A stretch of 64,000 nt of DNA from NCBI RefSeq assembly GCF_020524585.1, contig NZ_JAIVLK010000003.1:310001-374000 (forward strand). Reading direction: 5' to 3'. Shown piece by piece: positions 19,903 through 27,387 of the stretch. The position numbers and the translations under genes were made by a program. Position 1 is the stretch's first letter; each line of letters starts with the position of its first letter. The stretch is from Celeribacter naphthalenivorans. GTDB lineage: Bacteria > Pseudomonadota > Alphaproteobacteria > Rhodobacterales > Rhodobacteraceae. The notes beneath the pieces were generated by a model. That model was not told the origin of the DNA, made no database searches, and was given only the letters and a program-made list of their open reading frames with translations.

Positions 19903-20695
19903 CCTTTCCCGTCCCATGGGCCCGAAAATTATTGCCGTTGCAAACCAGAAAGGCGGGGTTGGAAAAACGACGACAGCGATCAATCTGGCCGCAGCTCTGG
20001 TGAAAAATGGCTGTCGTGTGCTTGTTGTCGACCTTGATCCTCAAGGCAATGCTTCCACTGGCTTGGGTATTGACCCGGAAAATCGCGGCTATACGACTTA
20101 TGATCTCATTCTCGGCGAGGTCGATTTGCATGAGGTGATTCAAACGACTGAGTTTGAGAACCTTTGGATCTCTCCCGCGACAATCGATCTCAGCTCTGCG
20201 GATATTGAGATGGTCACGAATGAAAAGCGTAGTTTCCTGCTGCACGATGCTTTGCGGCAGCATGCGATTGATGATTTCGCTTTCGATTTTATCCTGATCG
20301 ACTGTCCGCCATCTTTGAGTTTGCTGACGGTGAACGCAATGGTGGCGGCTGAATCCGTTTTGGTGCCATTGCAGAGCGAGTTTTTCGCATTGGAAGGACT
20401 TTCCCAGCTTATGCTAACCGTGCGAGAAGTTCGCCAAACGGCCAATTCTAAGCTGAGAATCGAAGGTGTTGTGTTGACCATGTATGATCAACGCAACAAC
20501 TTGTCCCGTCAGGTCGAGCTGGATGCGCGTGATAACCTTGGGGATTTGGTGTTTGAAACTGTAATTCCGCGCAATGTGCGTATCAGTGAAGCGCCTTCTT
20601 TCGCTTTGCCCGTTTTGGATTATGATCCGATGTCGAAAGGCAGCTTGGCCTATCAGGCGCTGGCGAAAGAAGTGATTGCGAAAAAAGGACGATAA
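19895..20695 (+). CDS. parA: ParA, chromosome partitioning ATPase
   Basis: 266-residue deviant Walker ATPase that segregates replicated origins together with ParB-parS. The Walker A motif is KGGVGKTTT near residues 19-27. VDLDPQGNAS and the Walker B DCPPSLSLLTVNA follow. The GTG start at 19895 overlaps the rsmG end and has GGAG 9 bases upstream; an ATG seven codons later is a possible alternative. Type I chromosomal ParA by its short N-terminus and position next to mnmG-rsmG. Confidence 0.96.
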   Translation: MSDLSRPMGPKIIAVANQKGGVGKTTTAINLAAALVKNGCRVLVVDLDPQGNASTGLGIDPENRGYTTYDLILGEVDLHEVIQTTEFENLWISPATIDLSSADIEMVTNEKRSFLLHDALRQHAIDDFAFDFILIDCPPSLSLLTVNAMVAAESVLVPLQSEFFALEGLSQLMLTVREVRQTANSKLRIEGVVLTMYDQRNNLSRQVELDARDNLGDLVFETVIPRNVRISEAPSFALPVLDYDPMSKGSLAYQALAKEVIAKKGR

Positions 20696-20697
20696 GA

Positions 20698-21609
20698 ATG
20701 GCAAATCCGAGCAAACCTAAAAACCGAGGTCTTGGGCGTGGCCTTTCCGCTTTGATGGCGGATGTGGCACAGGATACGCCTAACGAACAATCTTCGCAGA
20801 ATGAGCCGCGTCGGGCCGATATGTTGGTTCCGATTGAGCGAATCGTACCAAATCCTGATCAGCCACGACGGACGTTTAATCAGGCAGCACTCGATGAACT
20901 GGCCGATTCCATCCGTGAGAAAGGCGTCATTCAGCCTTTGATCGTGCGCGAGAGTTCTCGCAAAGCCGGCGAGTATGAAATCGTGGCGGGTGAGCGTCGT
21001 TGGCGTGCATCTCAGATCGCGCGTTTGCATGAGCTTCCGGTTTTGGTGCGGGAATATTCTGATACTGAGGTGCTCGAAGTCGCCATTATCGAGAACATTC
21101 AACGCTCTGATCTTAACGCGATCGAAGAGGCGGCTGGCTATCAGCAATTGATGGAGCGATTTGGGCATACTCAAGAGAAGCTGTCCGATGCTTTGGGAAA
21201 AAGTCGAAGCCATATCGCCAACCTGATCCGACTTTTGAACCTCCCAAGCGATGTTCAGGCGCTTGTTGTGTCAGGCCAGTTGTCGGCCGGACATGCGCGG
21301 GCTTTGATCACCGCTGAAGACCCCTCCGCTTTGGCAAAGCAGGTCATTGAGGGCGGCCTTTCAGTGCGGGAAACGGAGCGTCTCGCGAAAGCCGAAAAGA
21401 CACCAACCCAGCCCAAAACACAGAAATCCTATAAATCCGGGGACAAAGATGCGGATACGCGGGCGCTTGAGTCCGATCTTTCCGCAGCAATCCGGATGAA
21501 GGTGAATATTGATCATAAGGATGGCACTGAGAAAGGTGTGCTTTCGGTGTCCTATGAGTCTTTGGACGAGTTGGACGCTCTCTGCGGTATCCTATCCCGC
21601 GGCGCTTAA
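20698..21609 (+). CDS. parB: ParB, chromosome partitioning protein
   Basis: 303-residue CTPase and DNA-binding protein that loads at parS and spreads. The N-terminus has the ParA-contacting RGLGRGLSALM. The CTP-binding/spreading core contains GEYEIVAGERRWRASQIARL and the segment with ENIQRSDLNAIEEA. The HTH region includes EKLSDALGKSRSHIANLIRLL, and the C-terminal dimerisation part ends at 303. It follows parA by two bases. Its TAA overlaps the TAA of convergent hemW in TTAA. Confidence 0.96.
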   Translation: MANPSKPKNRGLGRGLSALMADVAQDTPNEQSSQNEPRRADMLVPIERIVPNPDQPRRTFNQAALDELADSIREKGVIQPLIVRESSRKAGEYEIVAGERRWRASQIARLHELPVLVREYSDTEVLEVAIIENIQRSDLNAIEEAAGYQQLMERFGHTQEKLSDALGKSRSHIANLIRLLNLPSDVQALVVSGQLSAGHARALITAEDPSALAKQVIEGGLSVRETERLAKAEKTPTQPKTQKSYKSGDKDADTRALESDLSAAIRMKVNIDHKDGTEKGVLSVSYESLDELDALCGILSRGA

Positions 21610-22763
21610 AAATCCGGGATCAGATCGCGAATGATCGCGTTCAGAACTGGCCGACCTTTCTGGGTGACAGAAAGGCGGCCATTTTCGATTCTGACGAAGT
21701 CATCTTCAATCAAGTATTTGTTTTCAATAGTAAAGTCTTGGCCCAAGAGGCTTGAAATCCGCGCAATATCGATGCCCTCGGTGATCCGGAGCCCCATCAT
21801 CAGGTATTCGATGGCTTGATCGTATCCACTTACAGTTTCACGTGGATTTTCGCCGTGACCGTTTTGATCAACGGATTTCAGCCATTGAGCAGGGGCGAGG
21901 GGCGTATCGATGGCGTATTTCTGACCAGCCAAGGTAAGTCGTCCATGTGCGCCAGGGCCAATTCCCGCGTAATCGCCATAGCGCCAATAAATGAGATTAT
22001 GGCGGCTCTCAGAGCCATTTTGGGCGTGATTAGAGACTTCATAAGCGGGCATGCCAGCCTTTTCACACTCTTCTTGCGTGACAAAATACATGTCCGCTGC
22101 ACTATCGTCAGATGGCAGACCGCGCAAAAGTCCGCGATCATAGCGATCACCGAAGGCGGTGCCTTGTTCGATGGTCAGCTGATAGAGTGACAGGTGATCG
22201 ACAGCCATAGAGAGAGCTTCGCGCAATTCCGCCCGCCAGGCGTCTGGCGTTTGTCCTTGTCGCGCATAAATCAGATCAAAACTCACACGATCAAAGGTAT
22301 TTCGGGCAATATCGAAGGCTTTTCGCGCCTCTGACACGGAATGCAGTCGCCCGAGACGTTTCAAATCCTCGTCATGAAGCGATTGAATGCCCATGGAGAC
22401 ACGGTTGACGCCAGCGTCGCGATAGCCCTGAAACCGACCCGCTTCGACAGAGGTCGGGTTGGCTTCGAGTGTAATCTCGACATCATTCGCAAGTGTCCAA
22501 CAGTCTCGAACCTTACTCAAAATGGCATTTACGAGCTCTGGATCCATCAAAGACGGCGTGCCGCCGCCAAAGAATACGGTGTTTAGAACGCGACCGGATG
22601 TTTCCCGTGAAACACGCTCGATCTCGGAAAGGTAGGCGCGCTCCCATGCGGATTGATCAATCGTCGCGGCCACATGGGAGTTGAAATCGCAGTAGGGGCA
22701 TTTCGCCTGGCAAAACGGCCAATGAATGTAGAGACCAAAGCCCCCGTTTTGCCAGTCTTCCAT
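21606..22763 (-). CDS. hemW: HemW, radical SAM heme chaperone (HemN-like)
   Basis: 385-residue radical SAM protein. The cluster motif is C-x3-C-x2-C at residues 18, 22 and 25 (HWPFCQAKCPYCDF). GGGTPSLM and the HemN-type C-terminal domain follow. The short N-terminus before the motif and the length fit HemW, which inserts heme into target proteins, rather than the oxygen-independent coproporphyrinogen oxidase HemN. Last gene of the rph-rdgB-ridA-hemW run. It contains a one-mismatch parS (22599-22614, encoding VSRET) and a weaker one at 21834-21849. Confidence 0.9.
   Translation of the reverse strand: MEDWQNGGFGLYIHWPFCQAKCPYCDFNSHVAATIDQSAWERAYLSEIERVSRETSGRVLNTVFFGGGTPSLMDPELVNAILSKVRDCWTLANDVEITLEANPTSVEAGRFQGYRDAGVNRVSMGIQSLHDEDLKRLGRLHSVSEARKAFDIARNTFDRVSFDLIYARQGQTPDAWRAELREALSMAVDHLSLYQLTIEQGTAFGDRYDRGLLRGLPSDDSAADMYFVTQEECEKAGMPAYEVSNHAQNGSESRHNLIYWRYGDYAGIGPGAHGRLTLAGQKYAIDTPLAPAQWLKSVDQNGHGENPRETVSGYDQAIEYLMMGLRITEGIDIARISSLLGQDFTIENKYLIEDDFVRIENGRLSVTQKGRPVLNAIIRDLIPDF
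22599..22614. other. parS: parS-like site (one mismatch)
   Basis: TGTTTCCCGTGAAACA matches the parS consensus at 15 of 16 positions; the single change breaks the central CACGTG. It lies inside hemW 1 kb beyond parB. Confidence 0.6.
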
Positions 22764-22765
22764 GA

Positions 22766-23149
22766 TTATCCCTTGAACGCCGTGATTTCGATTTCGATCA
22801 GCATCTCGGGTTTGATGAGATCGGCAACGACCATGGTGGCCGCAGGGCGAATATCGGCGAGGAATTCACCCAAAGCCGGGACAACTTCGTCCACCAAAGC
22901 GGCGTCGGTGATCGTGTATTGCACACGCACCGCGTCTTTCAGGGAAAAACCTTCGCCTTCCAGCACGCCGGAAATGGTTTTGAAGCAATTGCGAGCCTGA
23001 TCGGCGATGCTCTCCGGCATGGTCATCGTGCTGTAATCGTAGCCGGTGGTGCCGGACACGAAACACCAGTCGCCTTGCACGACGGCGCGGGAATAGCCCA
23101 TGACTTTTTCGAAATCAGAGCCGGAGGAGATCAGTTTGCGGGTACTCAT
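22766..23149 (-). CDS. RidA family protein
   Basis: 127-residue member of the RidA/YjgF family, small trimers that deaminate reactive enamine or imine intermediates released by PLP enzymes such as threonine dehydratase (ilvA is at 35.5 kb). It has the family-type core [19 protein letters not shown] and the late segment [22 protein letters not shown]. The canonical RidA arginine is not clearly placed to my eye, so it may be a subgroup other than RidA itself. Its start overlaps the rdgB stop (ATGA). Confidence 0.85.
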   Translation of the reverse strand: MSTRKLISSGSDFEKVMGYSRAVVQGDWCFVSGTTGYDYSTMTMPESIADQARNCFKTISGVLEGEGFSLKDAVRVQYTITDAALVDEVVPALGEFLADIRPAATMVVADLIKPEMLIEIEITAFKG

Positions 23150-23766
23150 TTAGCGAGATCCTTAAAGGGTCCGGAGACCAGTTGACGAAAGGCATCGGCG
23201 CGGTGGCTCATGGCCTGTTTGCGCGTAGGGTCCATTTCACCGAAGGTTTCTGTTTCACCTTCGGCGACGAACATCGGGTCGTACCCAAAGCCGCGCTCTC
23301 CGCGGGCCGGCCAGACGAGGTGACCTTCGACTTTGCCTTCGAAAATCTCGTCATGGCCGTCGGGCCAAGCAAGGCAGAGCGTGCAACAGAACCGCGCGGT
23401 GCGGGGTTCGGCTGCATTTTTCTCTTCAAGGCGGTCCCAGACCTTTTGCATCGCCATCGGGAAATCGCGGCCATTGGGGGTTTCGGCCCAGTCGGCGGAA
23501 TAGACACCGGGCGCACCGTCAAGACCGTCAACTGCGAGGCCACTGTCATCGGAGAGGGCAGGGAGGCCGCTGGATTTGGCCGCAAAATGCGCTTTGATCC
23601 GCGCGTTGCCGACAAAGGTGTCTTCGGTCTCGTCCGGTTCTTCAAAGCCCAGATCGCCGGCGGAGATTACCTCGATCCCGAAAGGCTCCAAAAGCTCCGC
23701 AATCTCGCGAAGCTTGCCTTTGTTGTGGGAGGCGAGCACCAGCTTTTTGCTGTCGAATGCGCGCAT
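23146..23766 (-). CDS. rdgB: RdgB, XTP/dITP pyrophosphatase
   Basis: 206-residue Ham1-family enzyme that hydrolyses dITP, XTP and related deaminated purine triphosphates, keeping them out of nucleic acids. Signatures are [14 protein letters not shown] at the start, [23 protein letters not shown] in the centre and [11 protein letters not shown] later. The ATG at 23766 overlaps the rph stop (TGATG); an in-frame GTG one codon earlier is less likely. Same operon as rph. Confidence 0.95.
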   Translation of the reverse strand: MRAFDSKKLVLASHNKGKLREIAELLEPFGIEVISAGDLGFEEPDETEDTFVGNARIKAHFAAKSSGLPALSDDSGLAVDGLDGAPGVYSADWAETPNGRDFPMAMQKVWDRLEEKNAAEPRTARFCCTLCLAWPDGHDEIFEGKVEGHLVWPARGERGFGYDPMFVAEGETETFGEMDPTRKQAMSHRADAFRQLVSGPFKDLAK

Positions 23767-24479
23767 CACGCCACCGCTGCGTTTTGAGCCGAAACCAGCT
23801 CAGAAACGCCTTTTTCGGCCAGATCGAGCAGCTCGTTCATCTGCGCGCGCGAATAGGTGGCGCCTTCGGCACTCATTTGGGTTTCGATCATCTGACCGTT
23901 GGCGAGCATGATGAAATTGCCGTCCACACCCGCTTCGGAATCCTCCGGGTAATCGAGATCGAGCACGGGCTGACCGGCATAGATGCCACAGGACACAGCC
24001 GCGACATTCGAAATCAGCGGATCGGAGGTGATCGCACCGGATTTCAAAAGCTTGTTCACCGCCAAACGCAGGGCAACCCAACCCCCGGTGATCGACGCAC
24101 AACGCGTGCCGCCGTCTGCCTGTATGACATCACAGTCGACGGTGATCTGACGTTCGCCAAGGGCCACGCGATCCACGCCCGCGCGCAGGGAGCGCCCGAT
24201 CAGACGTTGAATTTCAACGGTACGCCCGCCTTGTTTGCCTTGGGTCGCCTCACGACGCATCCGCGAGGAGGTCGAGCGCGGCAACATGCCGTATTCTGCC
24301 GTCACCCAGCCCTGGCCCGAATTGCGCATAAAGGGCGGCACGCGCTCTTCGATCGTGGCGGTGCAGAGAACATGGGTGTCGCCGCAACGGATCAGACACG
24401 AGCCCTCGGCATGTTTCGTCACGCCAGTCTCGATTGAAATCGGCCGCATTTCGTCTAAATTTCTACCTGAGGGTCGCAT
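23766..24479 (-). CDS. rph: Ribonuclease PH
   Basis: 237-residue phosphorolytic 3'-exoribonuclease that trims tRNA 3' ends. It begins [27 protein letters not shown] and contains [27 protein letters not shown] and [12 protein letters not shown], all hallmarks of the family. The ATG at 24479 is the conserved start; the frame remains open 33 bases further upstream without homology. First gene of rph-rdgB-ridA-hemW, divergent from hrcA. Confidence 0.96.
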   Translation of the reverse strand: MRPSGRNLDEMRPISIETGVTKHAEGSCLIRCGDTHVLCTATIEERVPPFMRNSGQGWVTAEYGMLPRSTSSRMRREATQGKQGGRTVEIQRLIGRSLRAGVDRVALGERQITVDCDVIQADGGTRCASITGGWVALRLAVNKLLKSGAITSDPLISNVAAVSCGIYAGQPVLDLDYPEDSEAGVDGNFIMLANGQMIETQMSAEGATYSRAQMNELLDLAEKGVSELVSAQNAAVA

Positions 24480-24600
24480 GCTATATCCTTCCGCATCTGT
24501 TGCGGCAGACATACCGAACAGGTGCTCAGACGTGCAAGCCTCATTGACCCTCGGTCTCGATGTCTTTTAATGGCGAAGGGTCTTGGAAGACGCAGGAAGA

Positions 24601-25665
24601 ATGACGGATCGTGTAAATCTCATCGCTGAAATGAATGACCGGTCGCGCGAAGTGTTTCGCCGCGTGGTCGAGGGCTATCTTGAAAGCGGCGGACCTGTGG
24701 GGTCGCGCACTCTGACGCGGACTATGAGCGAAAAAGTCTCCGCCGCGACCGTACGCAACGTGATGCAGGACCTCGAATATCTCGGGCTTTTGGACAGTCC
24801 GCATGTGTCCGCAGGGCGGGTTCCGACGCAGCTTGGGCTGCGTTTGTTTGTCGACGGGTTGCTTGAGGTCGGCACGGTCACCGATGACGTGCGTGAAAAG
24901 ATGGAATTGACCATCCGCAACGAACATCACGATGTGAGCGGGATGCTGGATCGGGTGGGATCGGCTTTGTCTGGGCTTACTCAGGGCGCCAGCCTTGTGC
25001 TTGCCCCGAAACACGAAGCCCCTGTGAAACATGTGGAATTCGTCAATCTCGCGCCGGACCGCGCGCTGGTCGTGTTGGTCTTTGCCGACGGTCATGTCGA
25101 AAACCGCATCTTCACGCCGCCGATGGGGCAAACCCCGTCCTCGCTGCGAGAGGCGACGAATTTTCTGAATTCTCTGGTTGAGGGTAAAACGCTTTCTGAG
25201 CTGCGCACCACGGTGGAGCGCGAGATCAAAACACGGCGTCAGGAACTTGATAGCCTCGCTGCTGATCTGATCGAAAACGGTTCGGCGTTTTGGGAAGGCG
25301 AGGGGTCGCATTACGAGCGCTTGATTGTGCGCGGGCGTGCCAATTTGTTGGGAGAAAGTGCCGAAGCCGAAGAGCTTGATCGCATCAGAAGCCTGTTCGA
25401 CGATCTCGAAAAGAAACGCGACATCGCGGAATTTCTCGAACTGACCGAGGATGGCGAAGGCGTGCGCATTTTCATTGGCTCAGAGAACAAACTTTTCTCA
25501 CTTTCGGGTTCCTCTTTGGTGGTTTCTCCTTATATGAACGCTGAACGAAAAATTATCGGTGCCGTGGGTGTCATCGGGCCGACTCGCCTCAACTATGGGC
25601 GGATCGTGCCGATTGTCGATTACACGGCCCAACTTGTCGGACGGATTGTGTCCGGGAAGGCTTGA
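24601..25665 (+). CDS. hrcA: HrcA, heat-inducible transcription repressor
   Basis: 354-residue repressor that in many bacteria binds CIRCE elements upstream of groESL. The N-terminal winged helix contains LESGGPVGSRTL and the recognition region EKVSAATVRNVMQDLE, followed by the HrcA GAF-like domain. The ATG at 24601 is preceded by AGGAAGA; an in-frame TTG at 24583 is less likely. It leads the hrcA-grpE operon. I see no CIRCE-like inverted repeat in the 121 bases upstream, so autoregulation through CIRCE is not supported here. Confidence 0.94.
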   Translation: MTDRVNLIAEMNDRSREVFRRVVEGYLESGGPVGSRTLTRTMSEKVSAATVRNVMQDLEYLGLLDSPHVSAGRVPTQLGLRLFVDGLLEVGTVTDDVREKMELTIRNEHHDVSGMLDRVGSALSGLTQGASLVLAPKHEAPVKHVEFVNLAPDRALVVLVFADGHVENRIFTPPMGQTPSSLREATNFLNSLVEGKTLSELRTTVEREIKTRRQELDSLAADLIENGSAFWEGEGSHYERLIVRGRANLLGESAEAEELDRIRSLFDDLEKKRDIAEFLELTEDGEGVRIFIGSENKLFSLSGSSLVVSPYMNAERKIIGAVGVIGPTRLNYGRIVPIVDYTAQLVGRIVSGKA

Positions 25666-25676
25666 AAAGGTGAAAC

Positions 25677-26255
25677 ATGACGGATCCGAAGAAAGATATG
25701 TCTGAAGAGATCAAACGCCCGACCGAAGAAGAGATCATCGACATCACCTCTGATGAGGCACTTGAAGATCCGGAAACTGGCGATCTGTCCGAGGAGCTCG
25801 AACAGCTCCGCGCAGAACGCGATGAATTCCGGGATCGTTTCATGCGTGCGGTGGCCGATGCGGAAAACTCCCGCAAGCGTGCGGATCGTGATCGTCGCGA
25901 GGCGGAAAACTACGGTGGGTCCAAATTGGCCCGCGATATGTTGCCGGTCTTCGATAACATGAAACGCGCGATTGATGCGATTGCCGAAGATCAACGCGAA
26001 ACGCAGGCCGCCCTGATCGAAGGGATCGAGCTGACCATGCGTGAGCTTTTGAACACCTTCTCGAAACACGGCATTCAGATCGTGAACCCGGAGGTGGGCG
26101 AGACCTTCGATCCGCAAATTCACGAAGCGATGTTCGAGGCCCCCGTGCCCGGCACCAAAGCCGGTGACATCATCCAGGTGATGAACGTGGGCTTCATGAT
26201 CCACGACCGCCTGCTGCGTCCGGCTCAGGTGGGCGTGTCCTCGACGCCCGCGTAA
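25677..26255 (+). CDS. grpE: GrpE, nucleotide exchange factor of DnaK
   Basis: 192-residue dimeric co-chaperone that releases ADP from DnaK. An acidic N-terminal tail is followed by a long coiled-coil helix (about residues 35-90, including RDRFMRAVADAENSRKRADRDRRE) and a beta domain ending VMNVGFMIHDRLLRPAQVGVS. It follows hrcA after 11 bases, with a GGTGAAAC stretch before the ATG, and ends at a strong terminator. Confidence 0.95.
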   Translation: MTDPKKDMSEEIKRPTEEEIIDITSDEALEDPETGDLSEELEQLRAERDEFRDRFMRAVADAENSRKRADRDRREAENYGGSKLARDMLPVFDNMKRAIDAIAEDQRETQAALIEGIELTMRELLNTFSKHGIQIVNPEVGETFDPQIHEAMFEAPVPGTKAGDIIQVMNVGFMIHDRLLRPAQVGVSSTPA

Positions 26256-26284
26256 AAAGGTTTTCCCGGAAACTGAGCTTTGCT

Positions 26285-26313
26285 AAAGCCCTCGTGTCTT
26301 ACGAGGGCTTTTT
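26285..26313 (+). terminator. Rho-independent terminator after grpE, overlapping the next gene's ribosome-binding site
   Basis: An 11-bp perfect stem (AAAGCCCTCGT / ACGAGGGCTTT, loop GTCTT) runs into a T tract. The right arm carries GAGGG, 9 bases before the ATG at 26316, so the same bases form the terminator stem and the only visible Shine-Dalgarno of the following gene. Confidence 0.85.
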
Positions 26314-26315
26314 CT

Positions 26316-27377
26316 ATGCGTGTTATTCGTCTTTTGTTGCTTTTGATCCTGACGCCTGTCTCTGTCGTGGCTCAGGATTTTCCAGAGTATCGCGAGATCT
26401 ATGTCAATGATTTCGCTGGTCTTCTCTCGAATGAAGTCGCGGATGACATCCGCGATCGGCTCATAGAGTTACGAGAAGAGACGGGGATCGAGTTCACGGT
26501 CGTCACGATCTATGAAATGCGTCGTTACGGACATACGGGCGCAATTGAACCCTTTGCGACGGGCCTTTTCAACAAATGGGGTGTTGGCAACGCCGAGCGG
26601 AACGATGGGGTGATGATGCTTGTCTCTCTGCGGGATCGCAAAGTGCGCCTGGAGGTTGGCTCTGGCTATGGCACCCGCATGAACAACCCGATGCAAAAGG
26701 TGATCGACGATGACATCCTGCCGTATTTTCGCGACGACGCCTATGAGGAGGGCATTTCGAACGGGGTCAATCATACGATCCTGGCTGTGACAGGGTCTTG
26801 GCCGGGTGAATATGACGCGAGTCCATGGGTGAGGGCGACCAATATGATTGGCCGCGTGGTCAATTCCGTCGTGCAGGGGCTCGGCAATTGGATTTTTGCC
26901 ATTCTGGCGGCTCTTTTGCCGTTTCCCTATCGGGCCTATCGCCGTTGGAAACGCAATCACCCTCGTATTTGCCCCAATGACGGTCATCAAATGACGCGTC
27001 TGGATGAGGCTTGGGAGGACAACCACCTTCAGAAAGGACAGATCACCGAAGAGGATTTGAAATCCGTCGATTACGATGTCTGGGAATGTCAGACCTGTCA
27101 GCACATCACCATCGAAGGCTATCGTGCGTGGTTTTCGTCCTATTCTGTCTGCCGGAATTGCGGGTATCGCACCGTTGAGGGCGACACCACCATTCTCGAA
27201 CATGCGACCACATCCTCAACGGGCCGCAAGCGCATCGACTACCATTGCCACAATTGCGGCGATGCCTATTCCGTTGAACGCACCATCCCGCGCGAAAGCT
27301 CAAGCTCCTCCTCTTCGGGGAGCAGCTCGTTTGGCGGCGGCTCGTCCAGCGGCGGCGGGGCAAGCGGAAGCTGGTGA
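26316..27377 (+). CDS. TPM-domain protein with cytoplasmic zinc ribbons
   Basis: 353-residue protein. Residues 1-20 form a signal peptide or anchor (Leu-rich, ending VVAQD). A periplasmic TPM domain follows (about 22-150, with EYREIYVNDFAGLLS and GVGNAERNDGVMML). A second hydrophobic stretch (about 185-205) precedes a basic segment and a Cys-rich region with CPND-H, WECQTC, SVCRNC and YHCHNC pairs, suggesting two or three zinc ribbons. The tail is Ser/Gly-rich. TPM proteins include phosphatases and photosystem repair factors; the role here is unknown. The ATG at 26316 is the first that starts the signal peptide. It ends 10 bases from convergent mutS. Confidence 0.85.
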   Translation: MRVIRLLLLLILTPVSVVAQDFPEYREIYVNDFAGLLSNEVADDIRDRLIELREETGIEFTVVTIYEMRRYGHTGAIEPFATGLFNKWGVGNAERNDGVMMLVSLRDRKVRLEVGSGYGTRMNNPMQKVIDDDILPYFRDDAYEEGISNGVNHTILAVTGSWPGEYDASPWVRATNMIGRVVNSVVQGLGNWIFAILAALLPFPYRAYRRWKRNHPRICPNDGHQMTRLDEAWEDNHLQKGQITEEDLKSVDYDVWECQTCQHITIEGYRAWFSSYSVCRNCGYRTVEGDTTILEHATTSSTGRKRIDYHCHNCGDAYSVERTIPRESSSSSSSGSSSFGGGSSSGGGASGSW

Positions 27378-27387
27378 CGCGTGGCGC

